A DNA stretch of 13,937 nt from Treponema sp. GTDB taxonomy: Bacteria; Spirochaetota; Spirochaetia; Treponematales; Breznakiellaceae. Shown piece after piece: positions 1 to 7,485 of this stretch. Each line of letters begins with the position of its first letter. Positions within the stretch are counted from its first letter, which is position 1. Under the pieces are notes generated by a model, which was not told the origin of the DNA, searched no databases, and was given only the letters and a program-made list of their open reading frames with translations. The translations under genes were made by a program, and so were the position numbers. The stretch is from the NCBI GenBank assembly GCA_031270205.1, contig JAISYA010000196.1, positions 1 through 13,937 of the forward strand, in the 5' to 3' direction.

Positions 1-11
1 GTCATAAAAAC

Positions 12-40
12 TTGCCAACGGGCAGGAAGCGGTGTATGCT
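12..40 (+). promoter_or_regulatory. Candidate sigma70 promoter for the GH13 gene
   Basis: TTGCCA (12-17) and TATGCT (35-40) are separated by 17 bp. They match the consensus hexamers at 5/6 and 4/6 positions. Transcription would start near 47, leaving a ~30-nt leader that contains the Shine-Dalgarno AGGGGG at 66-71. The call is based on sequence only, and a single such match in a genome has a real false-positive rate. Confidence 0.4.
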
Positions 41-76
41 TTTCAGGTACAAACGCGAAACAAACAGGGGGATAAG

Positions 77-1780
77 ATGATCCGTATTAAAGAACTGCTG
101 GAATTCATTTACGGTAAAGCCGGGGCGGAAAAGATTCTTCCTCCGCTTGCGGAACTCCTCGAACAATTCAAACGGGAGCGCGGCCCGGCGGAAGGCGCGC
201 CGCGGATACCGGCCGTTACCCACAGGGACGCTTTGCTTATATGCTACGGCGATATGCTTTCCGCCCCGGCGGAAACAGGGAAAGGCGAAACCGCCCTTGG
301 CCGGCTGGAGCGCTTTCTCGCGGAATTGGACCGGGGGAGTTTTACCTTCCTGCACCTGCTTCCTTTTCATCCCTATTCCTCCGACGACGGTTTTTCGGTG
401 ATTGATTACCGTAAGGTTGATCCCCGTTTGGGCGATTGGGATGATATTGAAAAGCTGGGCCGCCGCTTCAAAATGACTTTTGATTTTGTCATTAACCACG
501 GCAGCGTTCAGAGCGGCTGGTTCAGGCGATTCCTTGCCGGGGAAGCAAAGTACCGGAACTGGTATCTGACGCGGAGCGAGCACTACGACTGGTCAAAAGT
601 GGTCCGGCCCAGAACCCATCCGCTGCTGACGCCGTTTGAAAAAAGCGACGGTTCCAAAACATGGGTGTGGACGACGTTCAGCGCCGACCAGGCCGACTAC
701 GATTTTTCCTGCCCGGAGATGCTCCTGGAATTCATCGGCATTTTTCTCGATTACATCCGCAGGGGCGGACGCATGCTCAGGCTTGACGCCATCGCCTACC
801 TCTGGAAAGAGGACGGCTCCCCCTGCCTGCATCATCCCAAGACCCACGCCGTGGTAAAACTGCTGCGGGCAATTGTCGATTGCCTGGGTCTGCCGGCGTT
901 GATCCTCACCGAGACCAATGTCCCCCATACAGAAAATATTTCGTATTTCGGGGACGGCGGGAACGAAGCCCACCTGGTCTACAATTTCGCCCTGCCGCCG
1001 CTCGTGCTGCACGCCGCGGTTTCAGGCGACGCCGGTCCCCTGCGCAAATGGGCGGCGGCGCTTCCCGCGCTGCCTGGGGGCAACTGTTTCCTCAACTTTT
1101 TGGCCAGCCATGACGGCGTCGGCCTTACCCCCGCCAGGGGTCTCGTGGAGGACGCCGCGTTTGCCCAAACTATTGAAGAGGCCCAAAAACGCGGCGCGCT
1201 GGTCTCACTGAAAAGTACGGCCGCCGGCCCCGTTCCCTACGAGCTTAACTGTTCATGGGCGGACGCGGTTGCCCCGGAAAGCCTCGGCCCGCCGGAAACG
1301 CAGGCCCGCGCATTCCTGGCCACCTATGCCGCAGCCCTGGCCATGCCCGGCCTTCCGGCGGTGTATTTCCACTCGTGGGTCGGTTCGCGGGGTTGGAAAG
1401 AGGGGCCGGCCCTCCTGGGCTACAATCGCGCAATCAACCGGGAAAAGCCCGCCGTTGACCGGCTTGAAAGGGAACTCACCGCCGGGGGTTCTTTCCGTTC
1501 CCTGGTACTCCGGGGCTTTGAAAAGCTGCTGGCGTTCCGCTCCGCCGAGAGCGCTTTTGATCCCGCTTCTCCCTGCCGGGTGTTGGAAAGTGAAGGAGGC
1601 ATTTTCGCCCTGCTCCGGGGACCGGACAGCGCCGGGGAGAACGTACTCTGCGCCGTGAATTTTTCGCCCGGCGAAGGGAAAATCGACAGCCCGGTTTTGG
1701 GTGAAATTGTCCTACCCGGCCGCAGTGTACGCTGGATTGCCTTTGGCTATAAGGGCATCCGCCGCGAGCTGAGCTTGTGA
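77..1780 (+). CDS. GH13 subfamily 18 sugar phosphorylase (sucrose/glucosylglycerate phosphorylase type)
   Basis: This is a 567-residue cytoplasmic enzyme with no signal peptide. It has an alpha-amylase-type barrel and a short C-terminal beta domain from about residue 500. The catalytic triad is visible: nucleophile D237 in RLDAIAYLWK, acid/base E279 in LTETNVPH, and transition-state stabiliser D346 in ASHDGVG. The LLPFHPYSSDDGFS and FGDGGNEAHLVYNF stretches are typical of GH13_18, whose members use phosphate to split alpha-glucosides such as sucrose, sucrose-6F-phosphate or glucosylglycerate and release glucose-1-phosphate. The YLWKED and TETNVPH wording resembles the YcjM/glucosylglycerate phosphorylase branch more than classical sucrose phosphorylase. 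The substrate is therefore inferred, not seen. The start at 77 is chosen over an in-frame ATG at 32 because AGGGGG (66-71) sits 5 nt upstream of it. The gene ends one base before the stop of the convergent protease gene. Confidence 0.88.
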   Translation: MIRIKELLEFIYGKAGAEKILPPLAELLEQFKRERGPAEGAPRIPAVTHRDALLICYGDMLSAPAETGKGETALGRLERFLAELDRGSFTFLHLLPFHPYSSDDGFSVIDYRKVDPRLGDWDDIEKLGRRFKMTFDFVINHGSVQSGWFRRFLAGEAKYRNWYLTRSEHYDWSKVVRPRTHPLLTPFEKSDGSKTWVWTTFSADQADYDFSCPEMLLEFIGIFLDYIRRGGRMLRLDAIAYLWKEDGSPCLHHPKTHAVVKLLRAIVDCLGLPALILTETNVPHTENISYFGDGGNEAHLVYNFALPPLVLHAAVSGDAGPLRKWAAALPALPGGNCFLNFLASHDGVGLTPARGLVEDAAFAQTIEEAQKRGALVSLKSTAAGPVPYELNCSWADAVAPESLGPPETQARAFLATYAAALAMPGLPAVYFHSWVGSRGWKEGPALLGYNRAINREKPAVDRLERELTAGGSFRSLVLRGFEKLLAFRSAESAFDPASPCRVLESEGGIFALLRGPDSAGENVLCAVNFSPGEGKIDSPVLGEIVLPGRSVRWIAFGYKGIRRELSL

Positions 1781-1781
1781 G

Positions 1782-2417
1782 TTACAGCGCCCCCAGGATG
1801 TACACGAAAATATTGTACAGGCCATGGGCAAGCGCAATACCGTGGAAGGAGCGGTAACGCAGAAAAACGAAGGCCAGCGTCACCCCTGAAAGGACGGCGT
1901 TGAGGAAACCCCAGGGGCCTTCGTACAGGTGGCAGAGGGAAAAAAGCAGCGCGGAAAGCAGCGCCGCCCGCGAAGCGCCCAGCCCAAGCTCTTCCCGTTT
2001 TGACAAAAGGTAAAAACGGAAAAAGCTTTCCTCAAGGTAGCCGGTACTGAGGCAGGAAAGGGCCAAGACAATCCAGGCCGGAACGCTTGCGGGGGGGGCA
2101 ATCCCCGGAGCGGGAACCCCGCCTAAATAAGGTGAAACCAGGGCGATGATAAAGCCGATAAGTATAAGAGCGGGCAGGGTCAATAATCCCGGAAGCAGGT
2201 CTTTCCGGCCCGGCGGGCCTATGCCCCAGCTTTTAAGGCTTTTGCTTTTGAGAAGGAGATACCAGATGAGGGCCAGTGAAGGAATATTGTACAGGACGAT
2301 CCGCGCAAGCTCCCCAACGATGGAAAACGGGATAATCTCTTCCGGCGGCGTACGGCCGGCCGTGCCGGAAAAAAAGAGAACCAAATACAGTATAAGAGCT
2401 TCGATGTATGCGCCCAT
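1782..2417 (-). CDS. CPBP-family intramembrane glutamic endopeptidase
   Basis: This is a 211-residue polytopic membrane protein with hydrophobic segments near residues 7-20, 40-56, 75-95, 113-125, 150-163 and 173-187 and at the C-terminus. It has all three signature motifs of the CPBP/Abi family (PF02517, Rce1-like): E129-E130-xxx-R134 (motif 1), F159-xxx-H163 (motif 2) and H198-xxx-N202 (motif 3). The paired glutamates and two histidines form the active site in this family, so the enzyme looks intact. In eukaryotes such enzymes trim prenylated CAAX proteins. In bacteria they are linked to bacteriocin self-immunity and membrane-protein processing, and nothing here names the substrate. The gene converges on the GH13 gene and diverges from the PilZ gene. 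Upstream of its ATG there is only a weak GGA-type ribosome site. Confidence 0.85.
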   Translation of the reverse strand: MGAYIEALILYLVLFFSGTAGRTPPEEIIPFSIVGELARIVLYNIPSLALIWYLLLKSKSLKSWGIGPPGRKDLLPGLLTLPALILIGFIIALVSPYLGGVPAPGIAPPASVPAWIVLALSCLSTGYLEESFFRFYLLSKREELGLGASRAALLSALLFSLCHLYEGPWGFLNAVLSGVTLAFVFLRYRSFHGIALAHGLYNIFVYILGAL

Positions 2418-2456
2418 GTGTTTTCCGCGCGGCCGCTTTTCCGCTTGCGGCCTTTA

Positions 2457-2465
2457 TGCTATAAT
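2457..2465 (+). promoter_or_regulatory. Extended -10 promoter for the PilZ-HEAT-comEC operon
   Basis: TGCTATAAT is a perfect extended -10 element: TG at 2457-2458 and TATAAT at 2460-2465. No good -35 hexamer lies 17 bp upstream (TTTTCC at 2437-2442), which is tolerated for extended -10 promoters. The start point would be near 2472, giving a leader of about 32 nt before the TTG start at 2504, with GAGG at 2492-2495. The complementary strand reads TATTAT at 2466-2461, facing the divergent protease gene. Confidence 0.6.
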
Positions 2466-2503
2466 ACACAAGAATATCCAGTTAGGGAATTGAGGTACAG
2501 TCG

Positions 2504-3604
2504 TTGTTTGTACTTATCATCGTAGTGATTGCCGTCCTTGGAACGGCGTTTTTTCTGGTGTCCCGTTCCAAAAAAGAAAATTACATGAACTGGCTTCAGT
2601 TCTTCGCCAGGGGGAAAGACGCCGGTTTTTCCTTCAGGGAAATAGAACTGCTCCGCCGTCTTGCCATCGTGTGCGATATTGAGGAACCCACTTCGCTCTT
2701 TTATTCCCAGCTGCAGCTTGATGTCTGCATCCGCTCGATGGTCAGGACTATCAGGATGTCGGGGGAGAACGAAGATGAGGGAACGCAGGATTTTCTGTCT
2801 AAACTCTACGACTACCGCAAAAAAATAGAGATGGACAAGCCCCGGATCAAAAACGGAATTTCCAATTCCCGCCAGATAACCGAGGGGCAGCACTTTCGTA
2901 TCCTCGTGGCCGGCACGGGGGTGTACCGCTCCCACCTCGTGAAAAACGACAGCCAGTACCTTACCATCGCGCGGCCGGTCAATACCAAAATAACCTCCGC
3001 GTTGTCCTGGACGGATACGAAAATATCGGTGTACTTTTGGCGGGAAGACGACGCGGGCTATGTTTTTGACAGCGAGGTGCTGGACGAGGTGTTTTCCAAG
3101 GGGGTATCTTCCCTCAAAATCAGCCACAGCGAATCCCTCTTTAGGACGCAGAAGCGCAAGTCCGTACGGATTAGGCTGCACAGGGCGGCGTTTCTGTACC
3201 TTGCCAAAGCCGACGATGTGCAGGGTAAAATTGAGATAGAGCCGGGGCTTAAATGTTTTCTTGAGGATCTGTCCGACACCGGCTGCGCCGTCACGGTCGG
3301 CGGCAAGGCGGAGTCGGAGATGCGCGTTAAAATACAGTTTGCTATGGATAACTCGGCTATCAGTATGCTTGGCACTGTCCGCTCGATTGATTTCAAGGAA
3401 GAAGTCAACCGCTCAATACTGCACATAGAAGCCGACCCCCTGTCCATCGAAGTGCGGAACCAGATTCTCAGCGAGGTTTTCGGCATGCTGCCCGAAGAGG
3501 ATGAAGAAGCGCTGCCCTTCCGCGTGCTTGATGACGAAGCGGCGGGCATTAGCAAGCAGATCGCCCCGGCCGCCGAGACGCCTCAAGAGAGTACTGATGG
3601 CTAG
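2504..3604 (+). CDS. Membrane-anchored PilZ-domain c-di-GMP receptor protein
   Basis: This is a 366-residue protein with one N-terminal membrane segment (residues 2-19), a basic stop-transfer patch and a long cytoplasmic part. Residues ~125-210 form a beta-rich region that plausibly corresponds to the YcgR-like N-terminal domain. Residues ~214-330 are a PilZ domain with both c-di-GMP-binding motifs intact: R218-xxx-R222 (RKSVR) and D255-x-S257-xx-G260 (DLSDTG). The acidic, low-complexity C-tail (from ~338) is probably disordered. PilZ proteins bind c-di-GMP and alter motility, secretion or partner enzymes, and spirochaetal PilZ proteins are known c-di-GMP receptors affecting motility and virulence. 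The start is TTG, supported by GAGG at 2492-2495 with 8-nt spacing. It is the first gene after the extended -10 promoter and probably co-transcribed with the next two. The target of the signal is not visible. Confidence 0.85.
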   Translation: MFVLIIVVIAVLGTAFFLVSRSKKENYMNWLQFFARGKDAGFSFREIELLRRLAIVCDIEEPTSLFYSQLQLDVCIRSMVRTIRMSGENEDEGTQDFLSKLYDYRKKIEMDKPRIKNGISNSRQITEGQHFRILVAGTGVYRSHLVKNDSQYLTIARPVNTKITSALSWTDTKISVYFWREDDAGYVFDSEVLDEVFSKGVSSLKISHSESLFRTQKRKSVRIRLHRAAFLYLAKADDVQGKIEIEPGLKCFLEDLSDTGCAVTVGGKAESEMRVKIQFAMDNSAISMLGTVRSIDFKEEVNRSILHIEADPLSIEVRNQILSEVFGMLPEEDEEALPFRVLDDEAAGISKQIAPAAETPQESTDG

Positions 3605-3634
3605 CAGTTTGTTGCGCTTCGCCCCCCGAATCAA

Positions 3635-3662
3635 ATATTTTTGCAGTTTATTGCAAAAATAT
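3635..3662. repeat. Perfect 11-bp inverted repeat in the PilZ-HEAT gap
   Basis: ATATTTTTGCA (3635-3645) and TGCAAAAATAT (3652-3662) are exact reverse complements around a 6-nt loop, 31 bp after the PilZ stop. The region is markedly AT-rich against its GC-rich neighbours. No T-run follows the stem, so it does not look like an ordinary intrinsic terminator. It could be an operator, a processing hairpin or an mRNA-stability element. Confidence 0.6.
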
Positions 3663-3688
3663 ACCTCGCAAACTTCCAAAGGGGCCTC

Positions 3689-3712
3689 GAAATGCGTAAA
3701 ATCGCGCATTTC
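3689..3712. repeat. Second inverted repeat (8-bp stem) in the PilZ-HEAT gap
   Basis: GAAATGCG (3689-3696) and CGCATTTC (3705-3712) form a perfect 8-bp stem with an 8-nt loop. It lies 26 bp after the first inverted repeat and 46 bp before the chosen start of the HEAT-like gene. Two tidy hairpins in one 154-bp gap argue that this gap is untranslated regulatory sequence and not the N-terminus of the following protein. Confidence 0.5.
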
Positions 3713-3758
3713 TTTATACGAATTACGCAAAATCCTACAGGCTCCTGGCAGCTCTATT

Positions 3759-4949
3759 ATGCTAAAACACAAAATGTTTTTATGCTTTTTGTTCCTGTGG
3801 TGGACGCCGTTTGTTTTTTCGCAGGAAACGCCGCTTCTACAGTCTTATCAGCGTGACTTTACCAGGGCCGATCTTTCCGCCAAGGCGGGGATTTTACAAG
3901 ACGCCGCCTTTGATGAGCAGGCCGCGGAATTTATCGGACCGCTGTACGAGTTTGCCCTGCGCTTTGCCCTGGACAACGCGGACATACTTGGTGATGATCC
4001 TGAAATGATACACCTCGCAGGCGTTGCCGCCAGCGGCGCGGGAAGCGCCGGTTTTAAGGAAAGCCTTGATACCCTGTGGGAGGTGTTTTCAAGCTACCGC
4101 GATTCCCGTACCAGAGTGGAGATTTTCGCTGCGCTTGGGGTATTGGGAAAGGGGAACGGCCGGGTAACCGAGAATCTCAATCAGTATCTGGACAGTCAGA
4201 ATAAACTCTTCCATTCGGGAACGATTCCCGACTACCCCACTCTTTCGGCCTGCGTCGCCGCCCTGGCTCAACTGGGGGACAGTTCCTCGTTTCCGGCCCT
4301 GTTCGCTGCCGTCACGGCCGGTTATCCTGAAAACATCACCGGGGAAATCGCCGGCGCGCTGAACTCAATTCCGGGGAATTATCCGCGCTTTCTCCTCGAC
4401 ATAATCTTCAAAAACCCTCCCATCGAAAAATTAGCCGCTTTTAAGGCTGGCATTTCCGGCAGGCGTTTCAGTCCCGCCGAACAGGGGCAGCTCGCCGAAG
4501 CCGCCCTTGAACAGGGCCTGAGCTATTTTCCCGGCAATGCCGGGGAAATAGCGATCCTTTCGGAAATGCGCTACGAGTCGGCGCGGACCCTTACCAGGCT
4601 GCGCTGGAGCCGGGCAGGCGCGCTGGCGGTACGGCACTTTTACCGCGTCCAGACCGATTTCCAGCAGGGGATTGCCCCACGGGAGCGTTTTCTGGAAGCG
4701 ATACACTGTTTGGGCGCCATGGGTACGTCCGAGGCGGCCCTTGCCCTGGGCCTGCAGCTCGGACTGCACAACGCCCAAACCGAAAAAACCGGCGGCTATG
4801 ACGAAGACCTTACCCTGGCGCTCGTGCGCTCTTTGGGAAGCATCGGCGATAAATCCGCTTTTGATTATCTGCTCTATATCAGCTATTTACCTTACCCCGA
4901 TCAGATTCAGGCCGCGGCAAAGGAGGCCCTGAACCGTCTAAGATGGTAA
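3759..4949 (+). CDS. Exported HEAT-like alpha-helical repeat protein
   Basis: This is a 396-residue protein with an N-terminal signal peptide (K3-H-K, hydrophobic stretch MFLCFLFLWWTPFVFS, likely cleavage before Q22), so it is probably periplasmic. The mature part is almost wholly helical, with repeated helix pairs of HEAT/armadillo style: alternating Ala/Leu-rich helices and short turns such as LGVLGKG, LAQLGDSSSF, LGAMGTSEAA and LGSIGDKSAF. HEAT arrays are protein-binding scaffolds, and no catalytic motif is seen. The frame stays open upstream to 3501 and includes an ATG at 3597 that overlaps the PilZ stop. I prefer 3759 because it gives a clean signal peptide and leaves the inverted repeats in the gap untranslated. 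The ribosome site there is poor, and ATG 3774 is also possible. The 3' end overlaps comEC by 7 nt, so translation is likely coupled. Function unknown. Confidence 0.75.
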   Translation: MLKHKMFLCFLFLWWTPFVFSQETPLLQSYQRDFTRADLSAKAGILQDAAFDEQAAEFIGPLYEFALRFALDNADILGDDPEMIHLAGVAASGAGSAGFKESLDTLWEVFSSYRDSRTRVEIFAALGVLGKGNGRVTENLNQYLDSQNKLFHSGTIPDYPTLSACVAALAQLGDSSSFPALFAAVTAGYPENITGEIAGALNSIPGNYPRFLLDIIFKNPPIEKLAAFKAGISGRRFSPAEQGQLAEAALEQGLSYFPGNAGEIAILSEMRYESARTLTRLRWSRAGALAVRHFYRVQTDFQQGIAPRERFLEAIHCLGAMGTSEAALALGLQLGLHNAQTEKTGGYDEDLTLALVRSLGSIGDKSAFDYLLYISYLPYPDQIQAAAKEALNRLRW

Positions 4950-6526
4950 GCCGTCTAAAACTCAACCCGGTATTGTGCGCGGCCGGCGGCGCGGCTGTCG
5001 GTTTTTACTGCCTCAGCGTTTTATTCCGCGCGGGCGTTGTCGGCGTTTACGGAATTCTCGCGGTTTTTTTGGCCCTGACGGCGGCGCTCTGCCTGCCGCG
5101 GGCGCTGGTTTCTTTTTCCGCGTTTTTTGCCGCGAGAACAGCGGACGCCGGCGCGGGCCGCCCTTTGCAAGACCGCCTCCCGCCGGATTTGCGCCTCCTG
5201 CATCTGGCGGAAAGATACGCCGCCGCTTTCGCGGCGGGCCTTGCCCTGGGACTGGGCGCGGGAGGGGCGGCCGCGCAAGGCGTCAGTTTTGGGATTCCCG
5301 AAAACACCGTGAAGGCCGTCTCCGGCGTGCTGCTTGAGGACCCGCGAATTGTTTCAGGCGGCAGGGCGATGGTAAACCTTTCGCTGCGGGAAACTTCCGG
5401 CCGCGGGGGCCTGCGGGTTTCCGCCAAAGGGGAAATCCCGGTTTTCTTCCCCGCCGAAAGCGCCGGGCGGCTGAAGGAATTCGGCAGGGGAAGCCTTGTG
5501 TTTGCCGGGGGGAATCTGCGCGCTTCCTCACGGGGCGCGGCGGAGAAGCCGGCATGGCTTTTCAGCGCCGAATCCCTGCACGTGGTAAAAGCGGCCTCTG
5601 CCCTTGACCGTTTCCGTACCGGCGTCAGGCTGGACCTTATCCGGCGCTTTGACAATACGTCCACCGGAAGCGGGGCATCCTGGGGCGGCCTGGCGCTGGC
5701 CCTGCTCCTCGGCGTCAGGGACAATCTGGATTCGGGCCTCACGGCGCTGTACCGGGACGCGGGCTGCTCTTACGTGCTGGCCCTTTCGGGAATGCACCTG
5801 GCGATCCTCGCCGGAATTATCGCCTTGCTCTTCAAAAAGCCGCTAGGCCCGCATCCTGCCGCGGCTGTCGGCGCGCTGATCATCATCCTCTACTGTTTCA
5901 TCATCGGCCCCCTGCCGAGTTTGACCAGGGCCGCCCTGATGTACCTGCTGGGGGTATTGGCAATACTCGGCGCGCTCAAGCGGGATGCCCTTTCTCTCCT
6001 GTGCATGGCTTTTCTCGTTCAAATTGTCATCTCCCCCCAATCGGGCTATTCCCTTTCCTTTACGCTCTCTTATCTGGCGCTGGCCGGTATCCTGACTGCG
6101 GGAGAAGCGCTGAACTTTGTATTCAAGGGGAAAGCGCCCGCCTTTCTTTTGGGGCCGCTCTCCGCGTCTCTCGGTGCTTTTTTGGCCACCGCGGGGGTAA
6201 CGGCCTGCTTTTTCGGGACCCTGCGGCCTGCGGGAATAATAACCGGCCTCGCCCTCGTTCCCCTTACCACGGTGTTTATGATCGGCTCCATGGTCTATCT
6301 CGCGCTGGGTCTTGTTTCGCCTTTTCTCGCGGGTTTTTTGAATCCCGCCCTGTCCCTGCTTTACATGCTGATGGAAAAAACCGTATCCCTGGCCGGCCGC
6401 CTTCCGGGCCTTGTCCCGGAAAGCCCGCCGCTGGTGATCGCCTTTTCCCTGGCCTTGTGGCTCTTTCTGATTTACTTTGAACAGCGGCGCAGGACAGCCA
6501 AAAACCGGCTTTCCGCTTTTGCCTGA
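4943..6526 (+). CDS. comEC: ComEC/Rec2-family DNA-uptake channel, short form without metallo-beta-lactamase domain
   Basis: This is a 527-residue polytopic inner-membrane protein. Membrane segments occupy roughly residues 8-56 and 85-105. A soluble beta-rich region (~115-220) corresponds to the DUF4131/OB-like periplasmic domain. A competence domain (~225-515, PF03772 type) holds the core motif LALSGMHLAIL (S282, H285) in the usual place. Full-length ComEC proteins of ~750-800 residues add a C-terminal metallo-beta-lactamase-like nuclease domain. Here the protein ends after the last membrane helix with a basic tail, so that domain is absent or encoded elsewhere. ComEC forms the pore through which single-stranded DNA enters the cytoplasm. 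The ATG at 4943 overlaps the previous stop, and the only strong ribosome site, AGGAGG at 4921-4926, is 16 nt away, which suggests translational coupling. The family is clear; active competence is not shown. Confidence 0.88.
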   Translation: MVSRLKLNPVLCAAGGAAVGFYCLSVLFRAGVVGVYGILAVFLALTAALCLPRALVSFSAFFAARTADAGAGRPLQDRLPPDLRLLHLAERYAAAFAAGLALGLGAGGAAAQGVSFGIPENTVKAVSGVLLEDPRIVSGGRAMVNLSLRETSGRGGLRVSAKGEIPVFFPAESAGRLKEFGRGSLVFAGGNLRASSRGAAEKPAWLFSAESLHVVKAASALDRFRTGVRLDLIRRFDNTSTGSGASWGGLALALLLGVRDNLDSGLTALYRDAGCSYVLALSGMHLAILAGIIALLFKKPLGPHPAAAVGALIIILYCFIIGPLPSLTRAALMYLLGVLAILGALKRDALSLLCMAFLVQIVISPQSGYSLSFTLSYLALAGILTAGEALNFVFKGKAPAFLLGPLSASLGAFLATAGVTACFFGTLRPAGIITGLALVPLTTVFMIGSMVYLALGLVSPFLAGFLNPALSLLYMLMEKTVSLAGRLPGLVPESPPLVIAFSLALWLFLIYFEQRRRTAKNRLSAFA

Positions 6527-6550
6527 AGCAGGGCAACAGCGCTTGCTTTT

Positions 6551-6576
6551 AAGCCGGTGAGAAACTCGCGGTTTTT
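6551..6576 (+). terminator. Possible intrinsic terminator after comEC
   Basis: CGGTGAG (6555-6561) pairs with CTCGCGG (6565-6571) around an AAA loop, with one G-T wobble and one G-G mismatch, and five T residues (6572-6576) follow. It starts 25 nt after the comEC stop and abuts the stop of the convergent lipoprotein gene. The stem is imperfect, hence the modest confidence. It has no T-run for minus-strand transcripts. Confidence 0.35.
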
Positions 6577-7485
6577 CTACTGTACCTCTTCCAGCCCAAT
6601 CCCCAGGCAGGCGGCGACCGCCCGTTCCTGGCCGGGGATGCCGTTATGGACAGGGGTGTTGACCAGGCGGACTTTGCCGTCAGGATAACGAATCGCCAGG
6701 GCGCTTGAGCCGCCGCCGTCAAGGTTGAGACCCTCGCTTGCGCCCAAAGCCCGCAGCAACAGGGCAGTTTCCGCTTCGGTAGCGCCCGCGCTGCCGGCCC
6801 GCCCGCCGTCGATTACCAAAAGGTAGAGAAAGCGCGCGTCGGAGGAAATGCCCGCGGCGCTTCGGGGATAACGGGGCCGCGTCTCCAAAGCCCGCCCGGT
6901 GAGTTCGCCGTCCTTGAGAATCCGGTGAAATCCCCCCACGGCGTTTACGATACCGCCGGTATCATCCAGTTCTCTTTGGGGGACTATGGCCACAGCGCCG
7001 TCCTCATACCAGACCAGCGCGTCAAAGCGGGGATTGGGCGGCGAGCGCATGACCCCGTTAGAGACCACGATGCCCACATTGGCCCGTAACTCCCCTTCCC
7101 TTGCCGAAGCCGGATCAAAGGGAGTGGCGTTAATACCGGCCAAAAGCCCGTTATCGCGGACAAAACTGCTCACCCGGGTACTGAGGGCTTGCTCCGCTCC
7201 CCCTCCCCCGCGCACCACAATCCGCAGACCGGACGCGGCGAGGTTGATCCGCAATGCCCAAAATTTGAGTTTCGGCGCGGCGGTTTTTCCCGCCACATAG
7301 ACAAAATCCCCGCCGTCCCCCTCGGCCGCGGCGATATGCCGCCATTGGGGAATCAAGTCCCCCGGCGTCATCGCAAAAACCGGCTGTTCCGGAGCGGAAT
7401 CTACCGGCGAGAGAGTGACGCAAGAGAGGAGAATGAAAAGCGACAGGAAAATTACAACAGCACGGAACGCGCTATTAATACTCAG
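6577..7485 (-). CDS. Phosphodiester glycosidase (NAGPA, PF09992) family lipoprotein, non-ATG start
   Basis: The domain is recognisable from AGINATPFDP, NAVGGFHRILKDGE, RSAAGI, the signature LNLDGGGSSAL and the terminal GQERAVAACLGI. This matches the NAGPA family, whose mammalian member removes GlcNAc from phosphodiesters; bacterial substrates are mostly unknown. The first in-frame ATG (7369-7371) has no ribosome site and would start inside the mature protein. Upstream the frame stays open to a stop at 7507-7509 and encodes a lipoprotein signal: basic/hydrophobic FRAVVIFLSLFILLSC, with the lipobox cysteine encoded at 7420-7422. I place the start at CTG 7483-7485, 5 nt after GGAGAGG (7491-7497), giving 302 residues with Cys22 as the lipidated residue. 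ATT at 7477-7479 is the alternative. The start overlaps the end of rpsU by 11 nt, implying co-transcription. The family is sure; the exact start is inferred. Confidence 0.8.
   Translation of the reverse strand: MSINSAFRAVVIFLSLFILLSCVTLSPVDSAPEQPVFAMTPGDLIPQWRHIAAAEGDGGDFVYVAGKTAAPKLKFWALRINLAASGLRIVVRGGGGAEQALSTRVSSFVRDNGLLAGINATPFDPASAREGELRANVGIVVSNGVMRSPPNPRFDALVWYEDGAVAIVPQRELDDTGGIVNAVGGFHRILKDGELTGRALETRPRYPRSAAGISSDARFLYLLVIDGGRAGSAGATEAETALLLRALGASEGLNLDGGGSSALAIRYPDGKVRLVNTPVHNGIPGQERAVAACLGIGLEEVQ

Noticed and set aside
32..76. ATG 32 as start of the GH13 gene
   Set aside because: It overlaps the proposed -10 element and has no ribosome site; ATG 77 has AGGGGG at ideal spacing.
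2459..3181. 240-residue ORF antisense to the PilZ gene
   Set aside because: It has no recognisable domain, overlaps the promoter, and the PilZ gene has motifs, start and ribosome site.
3501..3758. Upstream extension of the HEAT-like protein (ATG 3501 or 3597)
   Set aside because: It would bury the signal peptide and translate an AT-rich gap with two inverted repeats.
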